The notes below the pieces were generated by a model. That model saw only the letters and a list, made by a program, of their open reading frames with translations. It was not told the DNA's origin and made no database searches. The translations under genes and the position numbers were made by a program. A stretch of DNA of 64,000 nucleotides from Paenibacillus durus (GTDB lineage Bacteria > Bacillota > Bacilli > Paenibacillales > Paenibacillaceae), in contig NZ_CP009288.1 in assembly GCF_000756615.1 (NCBI RefSeq), positions 3,472,001-3,536,000 on the forward strand, in the 5' to 3' direction. The number at the start of each line of letters is the position of its first letter. Position 1 is the stretch's first letter. Below are positions 25,999 through 33,776 of this stretch, in pieces.

Positions 25999-26674
25999 TT
26001 TGAAAAAAGATTCGTTCCCGCCATAAAAATTCGGCGATTTCGGACGTATCGTTGATCCCAAACCACCTCTGCCCAGGCGGAAGATATTCCGCGATAACCT
26101 CGGGAAGTTCTCCCCAGATTGCAGACGCCGTCACTCCAGACAGCCGTGAAGACAGTTCCAAGTCCGCTTCATTCCGTAACAGCACGATCTTGGGGTAGGA
26201 TTCTTCCTTAAAGCCTTCCACAAGCACATAATCATAATGCATAAAAGCCTTTATCAATTCCTCCAGCTCTCTGCTCCTGGATTCAAATATAAAGGACTGT
26301 TCATTCCCCGTAATAGCGACTGCCCCGGCCCCCGCCTCCCGCTGCCGCCATGTATCGGTTCCCGGCCGATCCGTCTCAAAGCCGTGGACATCATGTTTAA
26401 TGACGGCAACGCTGCAACCCTTGGCTTTAAGCAGCCGGATCAATTCGCAAATAAGCGTTGTTTTACCGCTGTTTTTGTAGCCGACAACCTGGCAGACCGC
26501 AGGCCGGAGGGATGATGTCTCACTCCCCAAGGTCCTGTCCGCACTGTAGCTTTGAAAGTCCGCATGAGCGCCGGAAACGGGCAAAGGCACGGATGCAGAA
26601 GTTTTCCTCACACACCCGGATCGCCGAAATCCCCTGCCAGAGTCCATTCTCCTGCTCCGCAAAGGCTTCCTCAT
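25985..26674 (-). CDS. mobB: molybdopterin-guanine dinucleotide biosynthesis protein MobB
   Basis: A P-loop GTPase that assists attachment of GMP to molybdopterin. The MobB core starts near residue 60 (VCQVVGYKNSGKTTLICELI, Walker A GYKNSGKT) and contains GCSVAVIKHDVHGFETDRPG and DYVLVEGFKEESYPKIVLLR. The first 58 residues are a basic, low-complexity extension not seen in MobB proteins. The ATG overlaps the moeA stop codon (ATGA), so coupled translation from here is plausible, but a later start such as the TTG near residue 49 could be real. Operon with moeA. Confidence 0.85.
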   Translation of the reverse strand: MRKPLRSRRMDSGRGFRRSGCVRKTSASVPLPVSGAHADFQSYSADRTLGSETSSLRPAVCQVVGYKNSGKTTLICELIRLLKAKGCSVAVIKHDVHGFETDRPGTDTWRQREAGAGAVAITGNEQSFIFESRSRELEELIKAFMHYDYVLVEGFKEESYPKIVLLRNEADLELSSRLSGVTASAIWGELPEVIAEYLPPGQRWFGINDTSEIAEFLWRERIFFQNFNI

Positions 26675-27933
26675 GGCAGCCTAATCACCCGGACCTTCGT
26701 CCCGGCGGCTAATCCGCGTTCTTCGGGAGGGACGATGATCAGGCAATCGCTGTCCTTGATCGTAACCATGGCAGACGATTCGTCGATTACGGCAGGATGG
26801 GCATAGACGCTCCCGTCACGTACCTCCAGACGGGCCCGCACAAAGCGGGTATAATTATTGACCTTAGCATAGTCGGCGCCAAGGATCACCGTCCACTCCG
26901 GAAGGAATGGCTCTGCCGCCCCCTGCATGTTAGCGATGGCCGGACGGGCGAACAGCTGGAAGCCGACAAAACAGGCACCGGGATTTCCGGAAAACGCAAG
27001 CAGTACCTTCCCGCCCCGTACCGCAGCCGTCGTGACGCTGCCTGGCCGCATGGCGACTTTATTGAACAGCATGTCCCCCGCTTCTTCGCGTACCAGGTCG
27101 CCCATAATATCGTAATCGCCGACCGAAACCCCTCCGGTCGTAATCACCAGGTCGTAAGTTTCCAGAGCCATTTGCACCTTGCCCCGGGCAAGATCAAGAT
27201 CGTCAGCAATGGCGCCAAGCATCACCGGTTCGCCCCCTGCTTCTCTGACCAGCGCCTCCAGCATCGGGGAGTTGCTGTTGCGGATTTTGCCGGGCTGAAG
27301 CGGCTCCTTCACATCCAGCAGTTCGCTGCCTGTAGCGAATACAGCGACCTTTGGCCTGCGGATAACCGGTACTCCGGGTATGCCGAACGCCGCCAGCACG
27401 GCGATATCTCCTGCCGCAATCTTACGGCCAGCCGGCAGCACGGACTCGCCCTCGCTTATCTCCAGTCCGCGTGGTGTTATATTGCGGCCGCTTGCAATCG
27501 GCTTGTGAATGCCGACATGGGGAATGCCGTCAAGCTCGCGGGTCTCCGTCGCCTCCAGCATGACGACGGCGTCGGCGCCATCCGGCACCTGCGCCCCGGT
27601 CATAATCCGCGCCGCCGTTCCAGGGATAATCGCCCCGGAAGGCACCGAGCCGCAGGGGATGTTGTCGACTACTTTCAGCCACACTGTCCCGCCTTCGCGG
27701 CAGTTCTCCGTATCCGCGGCGACTACAGCATAGCCGTCCATTCCCGAACGGTTGAATGCGGGGACAGGATGCGTAGCCGCTATATTCTCCGCTAAATATC
27801 GCCCCTGAGCCTCTTCAAGCGGAACGGTTTCGCTCTCGAGCCGTACGGCATAAGCCAGGATTCTCTTCTGAGCATCCTGTACCTGCAGCGCCTTTCGCCC
27901 AAACTTATTGTCTACTGATTCCCGGTTTGCCAT
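26671..27933 (-). CDS. moeA: molybdopterin molybdotransferase MoeA
   Basis: Inserts molybdate into adenylylated molybdopterin. 420 residues, standard length. Family blocks: GRYLAENIAATHPVPAFNRS, GMDGYAVVAADT, GTAARIMTGAQVPDGADAVV, VFATGSELLDV, DLVITTGGVSVGDYDIMGDL and LLAFSGNPGACFVGFQLFAR. Coupled by an ATGA overlap to mobB downstream. No molybdenum-enzyme gene is in the window, so the target is elsewhere. The start at 27933 is assumed from the reading frame. Confidence 0.95.
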   Translation of the reverse strand: MANRESVDNKFGRKALQVQDAQKRILAYAVRLESETVPLEEAQGRYLAENIAATHPVPAFNRSGMDGYAVVAADTENCREGGTVWLKVVDNIPCGSVPSGAIIPGTAARIMTGAQVPDGADAVVMLEATETRELDGIPHVGIHKPIASGRNITPRGLEISEGESVLPAGRKIAAGDIAVLAAFGIPGVPVIRRPKVAVFATGSELLDVKEPLQPGKIRNSNSPMLEALVREAGGEPVMLGAIADDLDLARGKVQMALETYDLVITTGGVSVGDYDIMGDLVREEAGDMLFNKVAMRPGSVTTAAVRGGKVLLAFSGNPGACFVGFQLFARPAIANMQGAAEPFLPEWTVILGADYAKVNNYTRFVRARLEVRDGSVYAHPAVIDESSAMVTIKDSDCLIIVPPEERGLAAGTKVRVIRLP

Positions 27934-28070
27934 TACTTGTCCCTCCCGATTCTGTTCTCAATCTCATGCAACCACCCAAATATTGCCGAGCGTAGATTTC
28001 TCGCTATATTGTATCACACAGAGGGTGATGTTCCGAGTCCAGCAGACGACGCATTGGCAGCTTAGACACA

Positions 28071-28104
28071 GAAAAAGCAGGAATACGCGAAGGCATTCCT
28101 GCTT
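28071..28104 (-). terminator. terminator of the DUF4178 gene
   Basis: AAGCAGGAAT pairs with ATTCCTGCTT around 10 bases; in the minus direction a run of T follows. Confidence 0.75.
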
Positions 28105-28142
28105 GTCGTTTTATCCTGCTTTCAAATTTGGATTCAGGACGC

Positions 28143-28649
28143 TTACGCGCCCCGGATTACTCTCACATCGCCGGGAATGATTTTTTCTCCTTCATACAGC
28201 ATAAAGCGCCCGTTCTGCCATTCGATCCGGAGCAGTTGCCCTTCATCCGACTGGTACTGCCAGACATGCTGGTCGCCCGCGTTCATAAAAGGTGTCTGTC
28301 CGGCGGCTGACACATGGCCTTCATACTCTTCCTCCAGATAATATACGATATCATCCAATTCCATCGTGGCGGGAACCTCAGACAGACTATCCAGCCGACC
28401 GTCGATTGCCTTGTACAGCGCATATCGCAGCTCTTCCCTCTGCTCAATATGCAAATAGGCGATTGCCGTGCCATCGCGAAGCGTCAGCAGCGCTGCATTC
28501 CGGCTGAAATTGCTTACACGCCCCGTCACCTCGTAGGTGACAAGCGAGACTTCGCAAATATCGCCGGGCGCCAGCTGCAGCATGCTCTTTTCCCGCAGCG
28601 GCGGTTCATCCTTCGCGAATAGATTGCCAATACGCTTCCATATACTCAT
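28143..28649 (-). CDS. DUF4178 domain protein
   Basis: A 168-residue cytoplasmic protein of the DUF4178 family, judged from LQLAPGDICEVSLVTYEVTG, RVSNFSRNAALLTLRDGTAI and HVWQYQSDEGQLLRIEWQNG RFMLYEGEKI. These proteins commonly sit beside PspA genes in Bacillales, and pspA lies directly upstream here (28760-29428, same strand). A role with PspA at the membrane is a reasonable inference. GGAGG lies 8 bases before the ATG at 28649. The function is unknown. Confidence 0.75.
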   Translation of the reverse strand: MSIWKRIGNLFAKDEPPLREKSMLQLAPGDICEVSLVTYEVTGRVSNFSRNAALLTLRDGTAIAYLHIEQREELRYALYKAIDGRLDSLSEVPATMELDDIVYYLEEEYEGHVSAAGQTPFMNAGDQHVWQYQSDEGQLLRIEWQNGRFMLYEGEKIIPGDVRVIRGA

Positions 28650-28683
28650 CAAGGTATCCTCCCTCTCATGAACACGTCAGTGC

Positions 28684-28720
28684 AAAACGAAGGAGAAACA
28701 GCGCCGCCGTCTCTCCTTCG
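28684..28720 (-). terminator. terminator after pspA
   Basis: CGAAGGAGA pairs with TCTCCTTCG and runs into TTTTGC in the minus direction. It separates pspA from the DUF4178 gene, though read-through is possible. Confidence 0.65.
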
Positions 28721-28759
28721 CCTGCATACCCGAACCGCTAACCTATGCGGGAGTACCCG

Positions 28760-29428
28760 TTATTGTTTCTCGTACTGCTTCATCAAGGCGGCGAGTTCGT
28801 CTTCCACTCCCTGGTCCTTGTTCAGCTTCTCGAACTCTTCATCCAGCGATTTGCCCCGAGTGCTCATCTCGTTGCTTGCTTCCGCCTGCGCTTCGGCCTG
28901 GAGCATCTTCTCCTCCATCCGTTTCAGTCCGGCGGAAGCGGAATCGGAGCTGAACCCGCTCATCGCTTTATTGATTTCGGTCTGTGCCTTTGCAGCATTA
29001 TAGCGGGCGACCAGCGTCTCGCGCTTGCTCTTCATCTGGTTCAGCTGCTTGCGCATTTCTTCCAGCTTCGCCCGCAGATTGTCCGCAGAAGCCTTGTTCT
29101 GGTCGTAGCTGGTCTTGTATTCCGTCAGCTTGCCTTCGGCGGTCTTCTTCTCTTCCAGAGCCCGGCGGGCGAGATCGGCGTTGCCTGCCTGCGCAGCGGT
29201 ATGCGCCTGCTGGTTGCGCTTGTTCACCAGCGCTTCCTGCTCTTCGTAAAGCTGCTTGAATTTCTTCTCGATAGCGATTTGGGCGGCTACCGCTTTCTCC
29301 GCATCCTCCAGGTCCTCTGTCATGTCACGGATGTATTGGTCGGTCATCTTGATCGGATCTTCAGCTTTGTCAATGATTGCATTGATATTGGACAGGGTTA
29401 AATCGCGCAATCGTTTAAAAATCGACAT
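28760..29428 (-). CDS. pspA: PspA/IM30-family protein
   Basis: A 222-residue all-helical, coiled-coil protein of the phage-shock/IM30 family, an ESCRT-III-like protein that assembles on the inner face of stressed membranes. It shows MSIFKRLRDLTLSNINAIID KAEDPIKM with the N-terminal amphipathic helix, then long heptads (IAIEKKFKQLYEEQEALVNK, LRAKLEEMRKQLNQMKSKRE) and a C-terminal segment rich in Glu. A terminator follows, then the DUF4178 gene. Probably induced by cell-envelope stress. Confidence 0.9.
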   Translation of the reverse strand: MSIFKRLRDLTLSNINAIIDKAEDPIKMTDQYIRDMTEDLEDAEKAVAAQIAIEKKFKQLYEEQEALVNKRNQQAHTAAQAGNADLARRALEEKKTAEGKLTEYKTSYDQNKASADNLRAKLEEMRKQLNQMKSKRETLVARYNAAKAQTEINKAMSGFSSDSASAGLKRMEEKMLQAEAQAEASNEMSTRGKSLDEEFEKLNKDQGVEDELAALMKQYEKQ

Positions 29429-29499
29429 GGTTCATTCCTCCAAAAGATGGTTTATTAATGCTCGTTGATATGATGTACGCAAGAAAAAGCGGGCGCGTT

Positions 29500-29850
29500 T
29501 CATTTTTTAAGCTTATCCGCCAAATATTGTTCTACCTTGCGCTCTACAATCTCTACCACCCGTGCGATTTGTTCTTTGGAGAGATCGTCGTAATGAATTC
29601 CCATGACAACCGTTACCGTTCTGTTCAGCGCCTCGGCCACTTTGACGGCGACCGATTCGCTAATGGTATGCTCCTTATGCCCGGGCACGGCCGAAGTCGT
29701 CGCCGAAACGCCATTCTCTCCGGCGTAGGCGGTGCTGGCAGCGCCAATATGCCGGACTCCGCCTGTAATCAGCAGCAGAATATCTTGTCCCACTGCCGTT
29801 TCGGACAACAGGATATCTCCCGGATCAAAGGCTCCCGAAGACACGGGCAT
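29500..29850 (-). CDS. small LpdD-like protein
   Basis: A 116-residue protein with LLLITGGVRHIGAASTAYAG, SAVPGHKEHTISESVAVKVA and MGIHYDDLSKEQIARVVEIV. This pattern (GG.xHIGA, PGHKE, GIH.D) resembles the small LpdD/VdcD family, chaperones for prenylated flavin in decarboxylases, but I recognise it only from memory, and no UbiD-type decarboxylase is near. It lies 26 bases downstream of pyrD on the same strand and may be co-transcribed with pyrK-pyrD. Confidence in function is low. Confidence 0.45.
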   Translation of the reverse strand: MPVSSGAFDPGDILLSETAVGQDILLLITGGVRHIGAASTAYAGENGVSATTSAVPGHKEHTISESVAVKVAEALNRTVTVVMGIHYDDLSKEQIARVVEIVERKVEQYLADKLKK

Positions 29851-29876
29851 TCCCTCCCCTATTTATTAACCGTATG

Positions 29877-30836
29877 TTAAACAATACCCCGTATTTCATC
29901 CAGAGAAGCTATATTCTCTTCGATCATAAACTGGCGGAGGTCTCTAAGCAAGTCTTGACCCGCACGCATATTCATAAAGTTATAGGTGCCCACCTGAACC
30001 ACGGCTGCTCCCGCCATAATGAATTCGACGATATCTGTCGCAGAGGTTATTCCGCCCATACCGATAACCGGTATATCCACCCTTTTGGCCACTTGATTCA
30101 CCATTCGCAGCGCGATCGGCTTAATTGCCGGACCGGACAGCCCTGCGTACAGATTGTTGAACACGCTGCGCCGGCGCCGCACGTCGATTTTCATTCCGGA
30201 GATTGTATTGATAAGTGATACGGCGTCCGCCCCTTCTTCCTGGCACATAAGCGCCATATCGGCGATATCTTCCGCATTCGGCGACAGCTTGACCGACAGA
30301 GGCAGGCTCGTCGCCTGCCGCACGGCCCGCACCAGCTCACGCGCGTCACAGGTTCGGATGCCGAAGGCGATCCCGCCTTCTTTTACATTCGGGCAGGAAA
30401 TGTTCAGTTCGATCATGTCAACGGCTTTGCGGCCGCGCGTATCGGCGTCCTTCTGAATCAGCTCCGCTCCGGCGACGTAATCCTCAAAAGTATTTCCCCC
30501 GAGGTTCACGATCCGGACGGTGTCCAGCGTCTCCCAGTACGCACATTCTTTGTCCAAAAAGGCGGCAACTCCCGGATTCTCCAGCCCGACGCTGTTCAGC
30601 ATTCCCGATGCCGTCTCATACACACGGGTTCCCTGGTTCCCCGCCTTGGGCTGAAGCGTCAGTCCCTTGCCTGAAATGCCGCCGAGTTCGTTCACATCAT
30701 AATATTTGGCATACTCCTTGCCGAAGCCGAAGGTTCCCGAAGCCATGACGATCGGGTTCTTGAACGTGACGCCGGCAATGCGTGTGCTCAAATCGGCTTC
30801 CGTATTTCTAGATGAAGAATCTCCGATATTAATCAT
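29877..30836 (-). CDS. pyrD: dihydroorotate dehydrogenase, catalytic subunit (class 1B)
   Basis: Oxidises dihydroorotate to orotate in pyrimidine synthesis. 319 residues. It has the FMN-barrel blocks SGTFGFGKEYAKYYDVNELG, NLGGNTFEDYVAGAELIQKD, IELNISCPNVKEGG with the catalytic Cys used by class 1 enzymes, and SGPAIKPIALRMVNQVAKRV with GMGGITSATDIVEFIMAGAA. GGAGGAGG lies before the ATG at 30836; the frame opens further at 30878, but no ribosome site supports that. Overlaps pyrK by 8 bases, so the two subunits are translated together. No other pyr gene is in the window. Confidence 0.95.
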   Translation of the reverse strand: MINIGDSSSRNTEADLSTRIAGVTFKNPIVMASGTFGFGKEYAKYYDVNELGGISGKGLTLQPKAGNQGTRVYETASGMLNSVGLENPGVAAFLDKECAYWETLDTVRIVNLGGNTFEDYVAGAELIQKDADTRGRKAVDMIELNISCPNVKEGGIAFGIRTCDARELVRAVRQATSLPLSVKLSPNAEDIADMALMCQEEGADAVSLINTISGMKIDVRRRRSVFNNLYAGLSGPAIKPIALRMVNQVAKRVDIPVIGMGGITSATDIVEFIMAGAAVVQVGTYNFMNMRAGQDLLRDLRQFMIEENIASLDEIRGIV

Positions 30837-31533
30837 GGAATATGACCTCCTCCGCCAAAAATACCGGCCCGTCCGCACAGGCTTTCCGCTGCCCGTCCTT
30901 ACAGGATACGCTGCAGACGAGGCACGCCCCGATTCCGCAGGCCATGCGGTTCTCCAGCGACAAATACACGTTCACCGGACTTCCCGAGGTAGCCGCAGCG
31001 ATCCCTTTAAGCTGGGCCGCTTTAAGCATCGGATGCGGTCCGCATACGAAAATATGGTCATACTCTGCAAAATCGACATTATCTAAAATAAGACCGCCGA
31101 CATCGACCGTTAGTTTTGCCGCATAGGGACGGAACTCCTCCGTCCGAAAAGGCTCGCGGCTGAAGCCAAGGTATACGTCGCAGCCGGGAATCTCCCGGGC
31201 GCAATACAGCAGCGGCGCGATGCCGATGCCCCCTCCGACTAACGCAACCCGTCCTGTAACTGCGGGAAAGCCGCTGCCGAAAGGTCCTTCCAGATTAATG
31301 GAGTCGCCGGGAGTCAGCTGAGCGAACAGCTCGGTGCCTTCCCCTACAACATGATACAAAAATTCAATGCCATCGTCTGCCACCTGATGTATGCTCAGCG
31401 GTCTGGACAGGACAGGATAGGCTCCCCATGCCCGCAGCATGTAGAATTGACCCATCTCGCCGCCGTATTCTCCACTCACCCGGAGATGGTAAACATTATC
31501 CGCCAGCCGCTCGTTACTTATAACCGTCCCCAC
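30829..31533 (-). CDS. pyrK: dihydroorotate dehydrogenase electron-transfer subunit PyrK
   Basis: The FAD and [2Fe-2S] subunit that passes electrons from PyrD to NAD. 234 residues. The FAD site is RPLSIHQV, and the NAD-binding region is GGGIGIAPLLYCAREI. The cluster cysteines are C-x4-CxxC...C in CGIGACLVCSV followed by CKDGQRKAC. The first 70 residues form the ferredoxin-reductase barrel. Immediately upstream of pyrD in the same unit. It diverges from a lipoprotein deacetylase gene at 31771. Confidence 0.93.
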   Translation of the reverse strand: MGTVISNERLADNVYHLRVSGEYGGEMGQFYMLRAWGAYPVLSRPLSIHQVADDGIEFLYHVVGEGTELFAQLTPGDSINLEGPFGSGFPAVTGRVALVGGGIGIAPLLYCAREIPGCDVYLGFSREPFRTEEFRPYAAKLTVDVGGLILDNVDFAEYDHIFVCGPHPMLKAAQLKGIAAATSGSPVNVYLSLENRMACGIGACLVCSVSCKDGQRKACADGPVFLAEEVIFHD

Positions 31534-31770
31534 TGTATCAAGCTCCTTAAAATTTTATCTTATTAAAGATGCCTGAGAAGCACAGTAAAATCTGTGATCT
31601 TCTTCACAATCATTAATCTTATTTTCGAGAACCGCAAGCATCCGTTATTAACAGTATACACGTATTGGAAGCTTCAAGAAATAATGAATACAGGTCCCTG
31701 AGTTTGTATGTTTTGCTCCCGGTTGTGGAATAACAAACGTACTAATGCCCGGATTTGAAAGGAGCGCAAG

Positions 31771-32694
31771 ATGATGATCAATGTCCGCTTTGCCAGAATG
31801 ATCATTTTGGGCCTTATTTGTACGTTCATCTGCTGCCTCACCGGCTGCTCGGCCGATTCGGATACGCTTCGGACGGGAAGGGCGGCCGCGGTTACTGGAA
31901 GCAAAACTGGCGATAGCCAGATCGCGTGCCGCGCCGCCGGGACGGCCGGAGATTCTCCGGAATGCCGCGCCGCAATGAATGGAAGGAACTTTAATCGAAA
32001 CAGGGACCCGGAACCCGCCAGCAAACCGGCGGCAGCGCCGCTGACTCTCGGACAGCTTATCCGCAAATACCCGAATGCGATCAAGACGAACGGCCCCCGA
32101 ACTAAAGAAATCGCGCTCACATTTGACGACGTTCCGGACCCCAGATTCACGCCGCAGATTTTGAATGTGCTCCGGAGATACCGGGTGAAAGCCACTTTTT
32201 TTATAGTAGGAAGACGGGCGGCCAAACATCCCGCGCTTGTTAGACGCATTGTGAGTGAAGGGCACAGCATCGGCAACCATTCGTACAACCATCCCCAGTT
32301 TACTAAGCTAAGCCTTCGGCAATTCCGTTCCCAAATCATGCGCGCGGAAAATATCATCAATAAAATAGCCGGGTTCAGACCACGGCTGATCCGCCCCCCT
32401 TATGGCGAAATAACCGAACAGCAGCTCAAATGGGCCGAAGCCCAAGGCTACAAGCTGGTTAACTGGAATGTCGACTCTCTGGATTGGAAGGGATTGTCCA
32501 GCCAGCAGGTGAAGCACAATATTTTGTCGCGTGCCGGAAAAGGGTCCATCATCCTTCAGCACGGAGGCGGCGGTGTAGGCAGCAATCTGAAGGGCACCAT
32601 TGAGGCGCTGCCTGATGTTATTGAATCGCTCCGGCGCAAAGGATACACCTTTGTTACCGTACCCGAGATGCTGAATGTGCCGGAACAGAAATAG
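31771..32694 (+). CDS. lipoprotein polysaccharide deacetylase (NodB-type)
   Basis: A 307-residue surface enzyme. The lipoprotein signal ends in the lipobox LTGC (Cys27 region), followed by a flexible linker rich in Ala and Gly. The NodB domain (about 110-300) has motif 1 TFDDVPD (catalytic and metal Asp), motif 2 HSYNHP (metal His), motif 3 RPPYGE and a late motif LQHGGGG. Such enzymes remove acetyl groups from peptidoglycan or chitin-like polymers. AAAGGAG precedes the ATG. It is a stand-alone gene, 6 kb from the pel operon, so it may act on the wall or on Pel. The target is unproven. Confidence 0.9.
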   Translation: MMINVRFARMIILGLICTFICCLTGCSADSDTLRTGRAAAVTGSKTGDSQIACRAAGTAGDSPECRAAMNGRNFNRNRDPEPASKPAAAPLTLGQLIRKYPNAIKTNGPRTKEIALTFDDVPDPRFTPQILNVLRRYRVKATFFIVGRRAAKHPALVRRIVSEGHSIGNHSYNHPQFTKLSLRQFRSQIMRAENIINKIAGFRPRLIRPPYGEITEQQLKWAEAQGYKLVNWNVDSLDWKGLSSQQVKHNILSRAGKGSIILQHGGGGVGSNLKGTIEALPDVIESLRRKGYTFVTVPEMLNVPEQK

Positions 32695-32720
32695 AACGCG
32701 CTGCTGCTCACTTATGCAAA

Positions 32721-32763
32721 AAAAGAAACAAAGCGGACCTCCCGGCCTGACTTTGTTTCTTAT
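32721..32763. terminator. bidirectional terminator between the deacetylase and the 3D-domain gene
   Basis: AAGAAACAAAG pairs with CTTTGTTTCTT around 17 bases, with A-rich and T-rich flanks on both sides. Confidence 0.7.
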
Positions 32764-32769
32764 CAGCTG

Positions 32770-33438
32770 CTACTTAATCAGATACAATTGCACATATTGG
32801 TAACCGAATTCGGAGACGAAGCTTTGGCTTCCGGGTATGAAAATGTCAATACGGTTGCCCTGTATGGCGCTTCCTTTATCAGAGGCGGTTGCCACAAAAG
32901 CCCGCTTCGGCAGGCCGGGATGGGAATACCCTGTCACCAGCACCTTCGTTCCGAGCGGAATGACATCCGGATCGACGGCGATCGTCCCGAGCTTCAGCGG
33001 ATCGCCAAAGTAGTCAACGGCCCCCCACCCGCCGTTCTCGCTTGCGGCTGAGGAGTAGGCAGACGCTTTAACCTGCAGCGTTTTGTCATAGTTAAAGGTC
33101 TTCCCCCACGCCTCCACCGTCTTCAGATCCGTCTCTGCGGCCAGCGGTACCGCCCGGGCTTTGCTTAACGCCTTCGGTCCTGCGGCAGCCGGGGATGCGC
33201 CCGAATCCGAATCAGGTATAACCAGTCTCAGGCCGGGATACAAATTGAGCGGGTTAATATTCGGATTCGCTTTTATTAATGCGCCTACATCCACGCCGTA
33301 TTTTTGGGATACCGCATAAAATGTCGTCTGTTTCCCTGCAATGTGTACCCTGTCCGCATGCGCCGGCGAAGCGATCAGCAGTGCCCCAAGGCCCAAAATG
33401 GCGGCGGCGGATTTTATCGATGAGATTCCGAACTTCAT
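32770..33438 (-). CDS. LysM and 3D-domain cell-wall protein (YocH-like)
   Basis: A secreted 222-residue wall-active protein. Signal peptide (SSIKSAAAILGLGALLIASPAHA), a LysM peptidoglycan-binding domain (TTFYAVSQKYGVDVGALIKA NPNINPLNLYPGLRLVIP) and a C-terminal 3D domain with the three conserved aspartates (GTIAVDPDVIPLGTKVLV, SDKGSAIQGNRIDIF). This architecture matches B. subtilis YocH, a muralytic autolysin. GGAGG lies before the ATG at 33438. It diverges from ppk across a 338-base gap. Regulation by WalR is common for this family, but no clear WalR box was found. Confidence 0.85.
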   Translation of the reverse strand: MKFGISSIKSAAAILGLGALLIASPAHADRVHIAGKQTTFYAVSQKYGVDVGALIKANPNINPLNLYPGLRLVIPDSDSGASPAAAGPKALSKARAVPLAAETDLKTVEAWGKTFNYDKTLQVKASAYSSAASENGGWGAVDYFGDPLKLGTIAVDPDVIPLGTKVLVTGYSHPGLPKRAFVATASDKGSAIQGNRIDIFIPGSQSFVSEFGYQYVQLYLIK

Positions 33439-33776
33439 AACTTCCTCCTCTATTTCCTTCACGAAAAAAGCTTTCTATGTATTTTCCAATCGTCGGCATA
33501 TGTGCTGCATTCAGCAGCCCCGACATTTTTAAATATATCACAATTTTGTAACCATTTCATTTGTAATTGTTACCACTTTGAAATATTTTGTCGAAATGCG
33601 CGGCACATCCTAAATATTTTACACTGCGTTAACAATCAAAGCTGTCACAAAAGGTAGAATAAAGATGAATTGGCTGGATATCCATCAACAAAGGAGATTA
33701 ATACATTGTCTTCACAGTATGTTAAAATAAGATGATATCGCCAGAATCGACCATTGGTTATAAATTTGGAGGAGTC
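33439..33776. promoter_or_regulatory. 338-base gap between the 3D-domain gene and ppk, with a PhoP-like direct repeat
   Basis: An AT-rich region. TTTACA (33618-33623) and TTAACA (33629-33634) are separated by 5 bases, the spacing of PhoP (phosphate-starvation) direct repeats, and TAGAAT (33655-33660) is a possible -10 about 20 bases further. Only two of the usual four repeats are clear. Regulation of ppk by phosphate would make sense, but this is inference. Confidence 0.4.

Noticed and set aside
26797..27795. 332-codon plus-strand frame opposite moeA
   Set aside because: Composition is His/Arg/Ala-rich shadow sequence; moeA on the other strand is complete and recognisable.
28745..29401. Hydrophobic-looking plus-strand frame opposite pspA
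   Set aside because: It is the reverse reading of pspA heptads, which yields Leu/Phe-rich nonsense.
31648..32360. Two minus-strand open frames opposite the deacetylase gene
   Set aside because: They overlap the clear lipoprotein deacetylase and each other in different frames; no ribosome site.
33540..33600. WalR box upstream of the 3D-domain gene
   Set aside because: TGTAA-type half sites occur but not with the required 5-base spacing in the right orientation.
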